22,122 nucleotides of DNA from Candidatus Bathycorpusculum fermentans (GCA_009787175.1 WRGM01000161.1:1-22122), one strand, 5' to 3'; shown: positions 13,977 through 22,050, counted from the first letter of the stretch. Notes: generated from the letters alone by a model not told the origin. A program made the numbers and translations.

Positions 13977-15440
13977 ATGCAGACTGAACTTGAAGCTTTA
14001 AATTTACAGGTTTTAAAAAAAATTACGCCTAGTCCTGAAGAGTATAGTAAAGTTAAAGTTCTAAGTTTGAAATTAGAACAAAAAATTTTAGAAGCTTGTC
14101 AGCAACAAAATGTAAGCGCAAATGTCCGCGTTGAGGGTTCTATAGCTAAGGATACCTGGTTAAAGGGCGATCCGGATATTGACGTTTTCATACGTTTGCC
14201 TAACTGTATTCCGCGTAAAAATTTGGGTGCTGTAGGCTTAAAAATTGCCAGAAGTGTTGCTGTGGAAGCTGTAGAGGTTATGGAGCGGTTTGCTGAGCAT
14301 CCTTATCTTGAGATGGTTATAGATGGTTTTCGTGTAGATATTGTTCCCTGTTATGATGCTAAGCCGGGTGAGTGGCAGAGTGCAACAGATAGAACGCCTT
14401 ATCATACGGATTATATTAGGCAGCATTTAACTCTTAAGATGCGTGGGGAAGTACGATTGCTTAAGCAGTTTATGCAGAGTATTGGTGTTTATGGTGCAGA
14501 GATAAAAGTTGGCGGTTTTAGTGGCTATCTGTGTGAGTTATTAATTCTCACATACGACTCGTTTGTTAAAACGGTTGAGGCATTTGCAGGGTATAATAAG
14601 CGTGTTGTAATTGATCTTGAGCAGCACTTTTTGGGTAAAGAGGAAGAGGTATCTGAGGTGTTTTCTGAGCCGCTAGTTATTGTTGACCCTGTGGATAGGG
14701 CTCGAAATGTTGCCTCAGCTGTTCAAGTGGACAAATTGTATAGTTTTATAGGTGCGGCAAGAGCGTTTATAGAAAATCCACGTGAGGACTTTTTTTTTAC
14801 TCCTGAGCAGAGTGCATTTGCAGTAGAGGCGCTGAAGCGGAAACTGGATAATTATGGCTCAACAGTACTATTTCTAGTTACAAATAGTATTAGCGGCAGT
14901 AGTGGTATGGATGTGGTACCTGATGTGCTTTGGGGTCAACTGTATAGGTCAAAGCGTTCATTGCACAAGTTTTTAGAGAGTTATGATTATAAAGTGTTAA
15001 GAGATGCTGTTTGGAGCAATGAGAAAAGTCTGTGCATATTTATCTTTGAGTTAGAGCAGCAAATTATTGCAGCTACAAAGAAACATTATGGTCCACCGCT
15101 TGAACGTTCAAGCGAGTGTACAAATTTTCTCTCCAAATATATAGAAAATAGTCAAGTTATCGCTGGACCGTATATTGAAGGAGATAAATGGGCTGTTGAG
15201 ATTCTTCGCAAAAACACAAATGCTGTTGTCTTACTAAAAGAAAAGCTATCCGTTAGTAGTGATGGGGGAAAAAGTGTTGGCATCTCAGAGCTCATAGCGA
15301 AAGCGTTTAAAACAGATCTATCAGTTCTTGCAAACAGCGAAATCCTCAACAATACATATTGGGAAAACGGGGATTTTAGAGGTTTCTTAACAAACTTTTT
15401 AGTAGGAAAACCATTCTGGCTAATTAAAAAGAAAAAATGA
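13977..15440 (+). CDS. cca: CCA-adding enzyme, archaeal class I
   Basis: This tRNA nucleotidyltransferase builds or repairs the 3' CCA of tRNAs without a nucleic acid template. The nucleotidyltransferase core shows GS at 54-55 (EGSIAKDTWLKG), the metal carboxylates Asp67 and Asp69 (GDPDIDVFIRLP) and the third carboxylate Asp121 (FRVDIVPCY). HTDYIRQHL (143-151) leads into the tRNA-binding helices. At 487 aa it is slightly longer than usual for archaeal members. It is downstream of thpR and convergent with the SIS-domain gene. It may act mainly in repair for tRNAs such as the tRNA-Tyr here, whose gene already encodes CCA. The G/T-ending to A/C-ending codon shift is clear from about 15000 onward. 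Confidence 0.95.
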   Translation: MQTELEALNLQVLKKITPSPEEYSKVKVLSLKLEQKILEACQQQNVSANVRVEGSIAKDTWLKGDPDIDVFIRLPNCIPRKNLGAVGLKIARSVAVEAVEVMERFAEHPYLEMVIDGFRVDIVPCYDAKPGEWQSATDRTPYHTDYIRQHLTLKMRGEVRLLKQFMQSIGVYGAEIKVGGFSGYLCELLILTYDSFVKTVEAFAGYNKRVVIDLEQHFLGKEEEVSEVFSEPLVIVDPVDRARNVASAVQVDKLYSFIGAARAFIENPREDFFFTPEQSAFAVEALKRKLDNYGSTVLFLVTNSISGSSGMDVVPDVLWGQLYRSKRSLHKFLESYDYKVLRDAVWSNEKSLCIFIFELEQQIIAATKKHYGPPLERSSECTNFLSKYIENSQVIAGPYIEGDKWAVEILRKNTNAVVLLKEKLSVSSDGGKSVGISELIAKAFKTDLSVLANSEILNNTYWENGDFRGFLTNFLVGKPFWLIKKKK

Positions 15441-15491
15441 TTAACAACAGCATCATCATAGATGTAGCGTTAATTTGGTCACAGTTGTTGT

Positions 15492-16676
15492 TTATTGTGT
15501 TACTGAGTGATACCAGCTGATTAGGTATTCGGGTAGTTTTAATCCGCGTTCTGCTAGTCGTTCTGCTAGTTTTATAGCTAGGGGGCTTAGGACAAAAGCG
15601 GCGCGTGTATAGAAACGTCTGGGGGTATTGGGTTTATTTTCTTCTTCGAGGATAATTTTTAGGTCTGCTTTTTGTGCTAGGGATGAATTGTTATTGCTTG
15701 TTATTGCAAATACTGTGCCTGCGAATTTTTTAATAACATCTGCCCAGAGAATAACGGGTTGAGTCTCGCCACTATAGGATACCAAAATTTCAAGATCACC
15801 TGAGCGTGGATGAGGAGTATTTACGCCCCGTGTCATGTAAACATTGTCGCCAAAAATAGTTTTAAGATGGAATAGGCGGACACCTGTCATTTTAGCTATT
15901 TCATTACCCGTTCCTTTTCCACCAAGAAAAACGCTGGTGCGTTTCTCCATTAAATCAACAAGCTGAACATAAGTCTCACTGCTAACGTTGGAGTCTATTA
16001 ATTCACCTATCTTTTGAAACTCTTCATTACAAATACTATAAACATCCTTAACCTCAAGATTACGAAAAATAACTTCAATCATACTATTTAACAATTGAAG
16101 CGTACCAAGCTCAAAAATATCACCCATCATACCCGTCTCACTATAACCAGAGGAAGGCTTAGACTTACCACGCCCCTTCAAAAGAACAGTAACACCATAC
16201 TTATTTGTAACCTCCGCTAAAGGAGAACTATAAGAAGAAGTAAGCAACCCCATAGAAAACTTTGAAGACTTTGTCTCCTCAATATACCTGCCAAGATCAC
16301 GCGCCATAACTAGAGGATCATCACTATAACCACTACCAGAATTCATCAAAAGCAAAGTCTTCCTATAACGCCTCGCAAGATCAAAAGCAGCATCATACAT
16401 ATCACGACCAGGAAAACCAGGATCATCAGGCGTCAAAACAACCTTATTACGCCAACCCGCCCGACTAAACGCAATCTGACTCATAGCAGCATTCAAAGAA
16501 TAAAGCGACCGCCCAGACCCACCACAAATAACACAATCAGCAGTCTTTATCTCCTCTAAAAGCATAGCAAGCTCCCTACGTCTTATACTCATAACATTCT
16601 CTTGAATTTTATTAACAAACCCGATACTACTAACCTTGCTCTTGATGCCAACGCCACGCTCAAACAGCAGGTACAC
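15492..16676 (-). CDS. Tandem SIS-domain sugar-phosphate protein (394 aa)
   Basis: Two SIS (sugar isomerase) domains lie in tandem. The first (about 35-205) has GGSGRS at 52-57 and NSGSGYSDD at 112-120. The second (about 235-375) has GGKGTGNE at 252-259, SYSGET at 300-305 and TSNNNS at 326-331. The Ser/Thr-rich loops bind phosphosugars in isomerases such as 6-phospho-3-hexuloisomerase and glucosamine-6-phosphate synthase. No lyase, amidotransferase or DNA-binding domain is attached, so the reaction cannot be named. The frame opens with GTG at 16676; an ATG at 16592 (residue 29) would remove part of the helix that precedes the first domain, so I keep the longer form. Around 16381-16500, 39 of 39 codons end in G or T; in the final 35 codons only 5 do. 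Confidence 0.85.
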   Translation of the reverse strand: MYLLFERGVGIKSKVSSIGFVNKIQENVMSIRRRELAMLLEEIKTADCVICGGSGRSLYSLNAAMSQIAFSRAGWRNKVVLTPDDPGFPGRDMYDAAFDLARRYRKTLLLMNSGSGYSDDPLVMARDLGRYIEETKSSKFSMGLLTSSYSSPLAEVTNKYGVTVLLKGRGKSKPSSGYSETGMMGDIFELGTLQLLNSMIEVIFRNLEVKDVYSICNEEFQKIGELIDSNVSSETYVQLVDLMEKRTSVFLGGKGTGNEIAKMTGVRLFHLKTIFGDNVYMTRGVNTPHPRSGDLEILVSYSGETQPVILWADVIKKFAGTVFAITSNNNSSLAQKADLKIILEEENKPNTPRRFYTRAAFVLSPLAIKLAERLAERGLKLPEYLISWYHSVTQ

Positions 16677-16728
16677 ATAACTACGTATATTATCCTTACG
16701 CCTACAAAAACAAAAAAAACATCATATC

Positions 16729-16917
16729 TCAATGTCATTAACTTAACACTACAATGAACAGGAATTGGAATGCAACAGTTATATGGGCAGACCAGCGCTT
16801 TTTTGATGAACCCTGTTAAGAAAAAGTCATTCTGCTCCAGGTTTTCACGGGCAAGACAAGCTGTGATGGATACAATTTAAAGTAGCGTTCGTTGTAGTAT
16901 TAAGTTAATGACATTGA
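16729..16917. mobile_element. MITE-like element with 31-bp terminal inverted repeats (189 bp)
   Basis: The left end (16729-16759, beginning TCAATGTCATTAACTTAA) and the reverse complement of the right end (16887-16917) match at 29 of 31 positions. The interior has no open frame. No clear target duplication flanks it. It lies in the gap between the divergent SIS and PAC2 genes and could affect their promoters. The ends look like those of an IS element whose transposase acts in trans, but none is present in this window, so the family is not assigned. Confidence 0.8.
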
Positions 16918-17035
16918 TATTTTTTGTTTATTAGTTATTTATAAAAAATTATTTCAAAAAAATAAACACAAAACACCGCTTAACACGTTAAAACAGCTTT
17001 GCAGTTAGAGCTTATCGCAGGGTATAGCTTATTTA

Positions 17036-17050
17036 CATCATTAAAACTAT
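17036..17050 (+). promoter_or_regulatory. Possible TATA region of the PAC2 gene
   Basis: An A/T-rich run (TACATCATTAAAACTATA) lies about 25-40 bases before the ATG at 17073. The best box cannot be chosen with confidence; a nearly leaderless transcript is possible. Confidence 0.25.
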
Positions 17051-17072
17051 ATACACTACACAGGTACTCCTA

Positions 17073-17825
17073 ATGGTTGTCATAATTGACGTAATTGAAA
17101 AGCCCAAGCTCAATGACCCAGTGCTAATTGAAGGTTTACCAGGCATTGGGTTTGTAGCTAATATTGCATCTTTACACTTAATAAAAGAGTTAAAGGCTAA
17201 ATTATTTGCTAAAATAGTTACCTCAAGCTTTCAAGACTACGCGGTAACTACTCAAGACGGTATGACACATTCACCATTAAATGAGCTTTATTATGTCAAA
17301 CAAGAAAACGGCAATAAGGACTTAATCATTTGGTATGGCAACACACAGGCCTTAACAACCGTTGGACAATATGAGCTATGCGGAAAAGTACTAAAGTTCG
17401 TACAAGACCTAGGCTGTAAATATGTTATCTCAATTGGAGGCTTTAAAAAAGATGAGGCACAACAGGTACCGGGTATCTATAGTACAGCAACAGATCTTGA
17501 CACTATGAAAGCCGTTTTAGATCTTGATACTAAAGTTATGGTTGGAAACGTTTTCGGCATAGCAGGCATATGCATAGGTCTTGCTAAATTATATGACATG
17601 AAAGGCTTTTCATTACTTGTTGATACGCCAGGTATGAATCCTGATGTAAACGCGGCACGTTATGCCTTATTAACATTATCTAAATTTTTAAATTCCAAAA
17701 TTAACCTTGACAATATTGAACAAACAGGTGAAGAGATTACACAGGTTCTTGAAATTTTTGGTTTAACTAAAAATGTTCCAGAAGAAAAGAAGAAAGAGGA
17801 ACAGCAATTACGCTGGTTCATCTAA
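17073..17825 (+). CDS. PAC2 family protein, likely proteasome assembly chaperone
   Basis: The start LIEGLPGIGFVANIASLHLIKEL (about 18-40) is the signature of the archaeal PAC2 family, whose members PbaA and PbaB act as chaperones in 20S proteasome assembly. Other supports are the central FVQDLGCKYVISIGGF and the glycine-rich GNVFGIAGICIGLAKLY. Length (250 aa) is normal. The charged linker EEKKKEEQQ ends in RWFI, a hydrophobic-aromatic-any tail similar to the HbYX tail used to dock into the proteasome alpha ring, although the tyrosine is replaced by phenylalanine; docking is inference. It is convergent with the Sm-like gene, 34 bases apart. No proteasome subunit gene lies in the window. Confidence 0.88.
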   Translation: MVVIIDVIEKPKLNDPVLIEGLPGIGFVANIASLHLIKELKAKLFAKIVTSSFQDYAVTTQDGMTHSPLNELYYVKQENGNKDLIIWYGNTQALTTVGQYELCGKVLKFVQDLGCKYVISIGGFKKDEAQQVPGIYSTATDLDTMKAVLDLDTKVMVGNVFGIAGICIGLAKLYDMKGFSLLVDTPGMNPDVNAARYALLTLSKFLNSKINLDNIEQTGEEITQVLEIFGLTKNVPEEKKKEEQQLRWFI

Positions 17826-17859
17826 TTCTTATTTTTGTTTTTGTTTGCCGTTTCACTTG

Positions 17860-18282
17860 TTAAGCTTTTGTTTCACTAACGAATAGGTCGTAAACTCTTT
17901 GCACTCTCTCGGCAGCTGGTCCAGAACCTTCAGTGATACCGTGATCAGTCAATTTTACTTTGTCCATTACCCAAATAAACCCTTGATCTTCATAGAGCTT
18001 AACCATTCTTGGGAATACTTTCTCTAGTCTCTGTGCAAGGGCTTTAAGGTCAAAAGATTTCTCTGCAGAAGAAAGCTGCGCAACAGTACAGCCGTTAAGT
18101 AATAAACGGTTTACTATGTTACCGCTTTCATCTTTTACGTCAGCTAACACTAAACTTAGGTTATCTGGGTTAATACCGATTAGAGTGCCTGTGAAACTTT
18201 TACCACTAAGAGTCATTACTGAAACAATTTTCTCGGCTAATGCTGCAATTTCTGTAAAATATTTTCTCTGCGCTACAGACAC
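17860..18282 (-). CDS. Sm-like RNA-binding protein with C-terminal extension (SmAP3-like)
   Basis: An Sm fold occupies about residues 10-75: a short helix (YFTEIAALAEKIV), then VSVMTLSGKSFTGTLIGINPDNLSLVLADVKDESG (Sm1) and NRLLLNGCTVAQLSS (Sm2-like). The extra 65-residue C-terminal part (KALAQRLEKVFPRMVKLYEDQGFIWVMDKVKLTDHG...) resembles the second domain of archaeal SmAP3 proteins. These form rings; the RNA bound is unknown. The start is GTG at 18282, supported by GGAG at 18292-18295, 9 bases upstream. It is divergent from the small Cys/His protein gene. Confidence 0.85.
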   Translation of the reverse strand: MSVAQRKYFTEIAALAEKIVSVMTLSGKSFTGTLIGINPDNLSLVLADVKDESGNIVNRLLLNGCTVAQLSSAEKSFDLKALAQRLEKVFPRMVKLYEDQGFIWVMDKVKLTDHGITEGSGPAAERVQRVYDLFVSETKA

Positions 18283-18291
18283 ACGTTATAT

Positions 18292-18295
18292 CTCC
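18292..18295 (-). promoter_or_regulatory. Ribosome binding site deciding a GTG start
   Basis: The minus-strand GGAG is 9 bases before the GTG at 18282. No ATG lies in frame nearby, so this site fixes the start of the Sm-like protein. Confidence 0.6.
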
Positions 18296-18465
18296 ATTAA
18301 CCTGTAAAAATGCATAACACATATTTATCTTTAAGCAACCATAAATGAACAAAGAAACATGTAAACGTACAAAATGGACGTTTGACAAAGTTTCAATATA
18401 AATGTTAAACAATTGTCCTGTCAATCAATCATTAATTAATCAGTTGCTCATTTGGAATGATAAAA

Positions 18466-18657
18466 ATGGTTAACGCTGAAAACTCAGATAGCGCCAGTAG
18501 TAATGTAGATGAACAGAAAATTGCACGTTTGCCCTGTGGATGTATCTATAAGGATACTGGATGGATGTTAATGCGGATAAATGAATGTGGGTATCATCAT
18601 AGAAGAAGGACAACGAAAAGACCCTATAGGCCGAAAGCAGAATGTGTTAGGCCATAG
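18466..18657 (+). CDS. Small Cys/His protein, predicted zinc binding (63 aa)
   Basis: After an acidic, serine-rich N-terminus comes LPCGCIYKDTGWMLMRINECGYHHRRR, with Cys24, Cys26, Cys41, His44 and His45 able to bind one zinc ion, followed by a very basic tail. That suggests a nucleic-acid-binding mini-protein, but I recognise no family. The frame also has an ATG at 18457; I prefer 18466 because GGA at 18454-18456 is 9 bases before it but touches the other. It is divergent from the Sm-like gene, and the intact MITE-like element begins 23 bases after its stop. Confidence 0.6.
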   Translation: MVNAENSDSASSNVDEQKIARLPCGCIYKDTGWMLMRINECGYHHRRRTTKRPYRPKAECVRP

Positions 18658-18680
18658 CAACAAAAATGTGAGCAGTAACG

Positions 18681-18897
18681 TAGGGAAAAAGCACTTACTT
18701 TTTAGAGGAGTATTTTTCAAGTATAACAACAGCAAAAATAGCCATGGACATTACGCTTAACAATAGTTTATGTTGTAGACAGCCATATTGTCTTTCGCGG
18801 TTCGACTATTTTTTTGTTTATTCAACTATTTTTTTGTCTCTTCATGAGGTATTTATTGTATTGTTTCTCTCAAAATAAAGTAAGTGCTTTTGCCCTA
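18681..18897. mobile_element. Intact MITE-like element with 9-bp target-site duplication (217 bp)
   Basis: The ends are inverted repeats: AAAAGCACTTACTTT at 18687-18701 matches AAAGTAAGTGCTTTT at 18877-18891, and the match extends outward to TAGGG at 18681 and CCCTA at 18897 with one mismatch. GCAGTAACG flanks the element directly on both sides (18672-18680 and 18898-18906), a clear 9-bp target duplication. The interior is T-rich, has no open frame, and is shared with the truncated copy at 4253-4414. Intact ends and a perfect duplication point to fairly recent insertion. It lies between the small Cys/His gene and the flippase-like gene, ending 67 bases before the latter's ATG. Confidence 0.9.
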
Positions 18898-18964
18898 GCA
18901 GTAACGGCTGTTTTTAAGTATTTTGCATAAAAACATTTAACTTGCTGTAATTAAGCCTAGCGTT

Positions 18965-20107
18965 ATGCATAATCAAACATTACCACGTAATGAGGAAAGG
19001 AAGCAAAAATTATCTGCTAAACGGTTTCTAAAAATTTTTCTTCAAGTAATAGTTATAGTTGTAATGTTTGCAATATTACTATGGTATATATCCTCGTCTC
19101 AAGCTGAGGATGGTCGATCACTTGCTGAAGTATTGCTTGATATCAAAATTGGATACTTGACACTTGCTTTTCTTATGTATTTTGGAATAAATATCTTATT
19201 TACAGTCCGTCTAAAGAGAGTGTTAGCTAAAGATAATATAAAAATGTCGTTGGGGAAAACATTGCTTGCCCAGTACGCAGGTATGCTAACAAGTGACTTT
19301 ACACCAGGACGCTCAGGATACATGTTAACTCCTATGTATCTAAGAGATCAAAATGTGCCAACATCAAAAAGTCTCTCCACCATTTTAGGTATACAAACAA
19401 TAGAATTTCTCATAAAAGTAGCAGGCGGCATCGGCGCAGTAATATATCTAGTTAAATTCGTTCCATCAACAACATGGAGTACAATATTTCCACAAACAAT
19501 AGCAGGCATAAATATAGGCATAATAATCGCCGGTTTTGGTATAGGCTTAATGCTTCTTGGTGCCACGGTATTGGCACTTTTTACATGGTCAAAAAAAGCC
19601 ATAAACATATTTTATAAAATTGCAAATATACGTTTCATAAAAAGATTTACAGGCGGTTTAATAGGTAAGCTTGAAGAATACAAAGATAGCGCACATAGCA
19701 CTAAAAAAGCCATTCCAGAAATATTAGTTCTAACGCTAATATGCTGGTTCTTAAAAGGTTTTGAATGGTGGTTCTTAGGCTTAGCCTTTGGAATAAATGT
19801 GCCTTGGATAGCATTCTTCCTAATTCATCCGCTTGTAACGGCGCTTGCATTCATACCATTCATACCAGCAGGTTTAGGAGTGCAAGAGATAGGAATTACA
19901 GGTATACTAGGTTTACTAGGCGTTCCAGCAATTACAGCAGGGGCATTTGCCATAATTGCACGTATATTATTAATCGCTGAAGACCTAATAGGATTACCAC
20001 AAATCGTAAAATCAACAAGTCTACTCTTTACGCGTAAAAAGTCACAAGATATAACAACAGACGCCACACAACAAGAATATGATGAACAGACTCAAATGAT
20101 TAGATGA
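18965..20107 (+). CDS. Flippase-like / LPG synthase TM-domain (UPF0104) membrane protein
   Basis: The protein (380 aa) has about seven to eight membrane helices (22-42, 62-82, 137-165, 179-207, 252-275, 278-300, 313-336). Conserved family features are the re-entrant motif DFTPGRSGYMLTPMYL (111-125), a GVQEIGITGILGLLGVP segment (305-321) and the C-terminal helix before a polar tail. Members include bacterial lysyl-phosphatidylglycerol synthase membrane domains and archaeal AglD-like proteins linked to lipid-bound sugar transfer or flipping. The substrate cannot be told here. The N-terminus starts with a short basic cytosolic stretch. The MITE-like element sits directly upstream of its promoter region. 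The second half of the gene is markedly A/C-rich. Confidence 0.87.
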   Translation: MHNQTLPRNEERKQKLSAKRFLKIFLQVIVIVVMFAILLWYISSSQAEDGRSLAEVLLDIKIGYLTLAFLMYFGINILFTVRLKRVLAKDNIKMSLGKTLLAQYAGMLTSDFTPGRSGYMLTPMYLRDQNVPTSKSLSTILGIQTIEFLIKVAGGIGAVIYLVKFVPSTTWSTIFPQTIAGINIGIIIAGFGIGLMLLGATVLALFTWSKKAINIFYKIANIRFIKRFTGGLIGKLEEYKDSAHSTKKAIPEILVLTLICWFLKGFEWWFLGLAFGINVPWIAFFLIHPLVTALAFIPFIPAGLGVQEIGITGILGLLGVPAITAGAFAIIARILLIAEDLIGLPQIVKSTSLLFTRKKSQDITTDATQQEYDEQTQMIR

Positions 20108-20180
20108 AGTTTTGTTCTAATTTTACGTATGAAAAGTAAAACTTAAACAATACAAACATCATCATTTCAATAGTAGGCGC

Positions 20181-21254
20181 ATGCATTTGGATATTAGAAC
20201 GCTTAATCTAAGAGAACAGTTTCCGCAAGATACAGCTAACTTTTTAATTCTAAATAGTGCAAATATCACATATTTTACAGGATTTGATGGTGCAGCAGCA
20301 CTTTTAGTTCCCAAAGATGGAGAAAATATTTTGTATGTTTCAGAAACTAATTTTGAGCAGGCAAGGCATGAAGTGAAAAATGCGAAAGTTGAGAGGATAA
20401 TTCGTGGAGAGAAATTGTTTCAAAAGATATGTCAAATAGTCGAAATTTCTGTAAGGGATAGATTAGCACTTGACTCTATAAGTGTTGAAAGTTGGAAAGT
20501 TTTAACTAAAATAGTTGGTAACGAGGATAGTCTGGTGATATCTGGTGATGTTATTAAGGGTCTTCGTGCTGTTAAGTCATCTGATGAGATTGAACGTATT
20601 CGTAAAGCTTGCATGATTGCTGATGTGGGTATAAACACTGCGTATGAGGTTATTGAGCCGGGTGTTAGTGAGCAGGAGGTAATGGCAGAAGTTGAGTATG
20701 CTATGCGTAAGCAGGGTTCAAGTGGAGCAGCTTTTGATACTATAGTTGTTTCGGGAGCGAATTGTGCATTTCCTCATGGTACACATAAAAGGCAGATTAT
20801 AAAAGATGGCGATTTTGTAGTTATTGATCTTGGAGCAACAGTTGACTATTATAAATCAGATATAACACGTACAGTTGTTGCAGGTAAAATTAGTGGTAAA
20901 CAGCAGGAAATTTATGACACCGTAAAAATTGCGCAAGACTTAGCTGTTAAGGCAATAAGTGCAGATGTAAGAGCTGTTGATGTAGATGCTGTTGCTAGAG
21001 CATTTATAGGTAGAGCAGGTTTTAGAGACTATTTTGTCCACAATTTAGGACACGGCGTAGGTTTAGACATCCATGAAATGCCAATGTTAAGTCCTGACAG
21101 CAAAGATACATTAAAAGAGGGAAACGTAGTTACAGTTGAACCGGGTATTTACATTACAGGGTTTGGTGGTGTTCGAATTGAAGACACTATACTTGTAACT
21201 AAAAATGGCGCAGAAAAACTGACAAACTCTGCATATACCCTTCAAGCGAATTAG
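20181..21254 (+). CDS. pepQ: Xaa-Pro aminopeptidase / dipeptidase (M24)
   Basis: A pita-bread metallopeptidase that cleaves bonds before proline in short peptides. It has an N-terminal creatinase-like domain (1-130) and a catalytic domain. All five metal ligands are present: Asp216 (VVIDLGA), Asp227 (YKSDITRT), His291 (HNLGHGVGLDIHEMP), Glu320 (VTVEPGIYI) and Glu334 (GVRIEDT). His199 in FPHGTHK is also expected. Length (357 aa) is normal. It follows the flippase gene by 73 bases and precedes the nicotinamidase-like gene by 44 bases, so partial co-transcription is possible. Whether it is a dipeptidase or an aminopeptidase is not decidable from sequence alone. Confidence 0.93.
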   Translation: MHLDIRTLNLREQFPQDTANFLILNSANITYFTGFDGAAALLVPKDGENILYVSETNFEQARHEVKNAKVERIIRGEKLFQKICQIVEISVRDRLALDSISVESWKVLTKIVGNEDSLVISGDVIKGLRAVKSSDEIERIRKACMIADVGINTAYEVIEPGVSEQEVMAEVEYAMRKQGSSGAAFDTIVVSGANCAFPHGTHKRQIIKDGDFVVIDLGATVDYYKSDITRTVVAGKISGKQQEIYDTVKIAQDLAVKAISADVRAVDVDAVARAFIGRAGFRDYFVHNLGHGVGLDIHEMPMLSPDSKDTLKEGNVVTVEPGIYITGFGGVRIEDTILVTKNGAEKLTNSAYTLQAN

Positions 21255-21298
21255 TAAGAGCTAAATGTTCTGTTGTCTTTTCTTATTTGTGCAACAAT

Positions 21299-21862
21299 AT
21301 GATTAGACCAGCAATAATTATAGTAGATATGCTTAATGATTTTGTCACTGGAAAACTTAGGGCTGAACGTGCAACTAATGTAATTGCTCCACTACAACAA
21401 TTAGTAGCTGCCGCTCGCAAATGTAGTGTACCAGTAATTTTTAGCAATGACGCACATTATCCGCAGGATTGCGAAATTACACAAAAATGGGATCAACATG
21501 CCATAAAAGGTACGCCTGGAGCTGAAGTTATTTCGGAACTTGCACCTGACTTAACTAAAGATTATATTGTAGAGAAACGTACCTACAGCGGCTTTTACGA
21601 AACAGGTCTTGACTCGCTACTACGAGATTTATACAAAGGCGAAGGCGCAAAAACCGTTATACTTGGCGGTTTACATACACACATGTGTGTAAGACACACA
21701 GCTGCAGACGCATTTTTCAGAGGCTACCATATAATTATTGCCAAAGAGGGCGTAGACGCATTCACAGAACAAGACCACAAACAAGGACTAGAATACCTAG
21801 AAAAAGTATATGGCGCAAAAATTTTAACAATAGAAGAAATCAGTAAAACCTTCAAACACTAA
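21299..21862 (+). CDS. Nicotinamidase / isochorismatase-family hydrolase
   Basis: The cysteine hydrolase triad is visible (numbered from the ATG at 21299): Asp10 in IVDMLNDF, Lys93 in VEKRTYSGFYET and Cys130 in GGLHTHMCVRHTAADAFFRGY. Asp51, His53 and His67 (SNDAHYP and WDQHAIKGT) match the zinc-binding set of nicotinamidases, which convert nicotinamide to nicotinate for NAD salvage. The frame also opens at a TTG (21287), but the ATG gives the usual family N-terminus IRPAIIIVDML. Length is 187 aa. Because related isochorismatases share most residues, the substrate is probable, not certain. The last 46 codons are A/C-ending in 39 cases. Confidence 0.87.
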   Translation: MIRPAIIIVDMLNDFVTGKLRAERATNVIAPLQQLVAAARKCSVPVIFSNDAHYPQDCEITQKWDQHAIKGTPGAEVISELAPDLTKDYIVEKRTYSGFYETGLDSLLRDLYKGEGAKTVILGGLHTHMCVRHTAADAFFRGYHIIIAKEGVDAFTEQDHKQGLEYLEKVYGAKILTIEEISKTFKH

Positions 21863-22050
21863 AAACACAGTAGGTATACATACAAGACCCGATTGGATGT
21901 TTCCTCGTTCAGTCAGGTGTGTAAGTAAGGGAATATAAGGTAGAGATGTATCAAGGTAATTAATCTAACAAGCAGAGTTACTCTTTTAGTGCTATTGAAG
22001 AACGCTATATACCAGTAAAATACGCCCACTAAATATAGCAACTTAACTTT

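Noticed and set aside
15441..15491. AACAAC / GTTGTT repeat between the convergent cca and SIS genes
   Set aside because: Short and imperfect; could serve as a terminator, but nothing distinguishes it from chance.
21863..22050. Gap between the nicotinamidase-like gene and the partial gene at the right edge
   Set aside because: No repeat, RNA gene or convincing frame seen.
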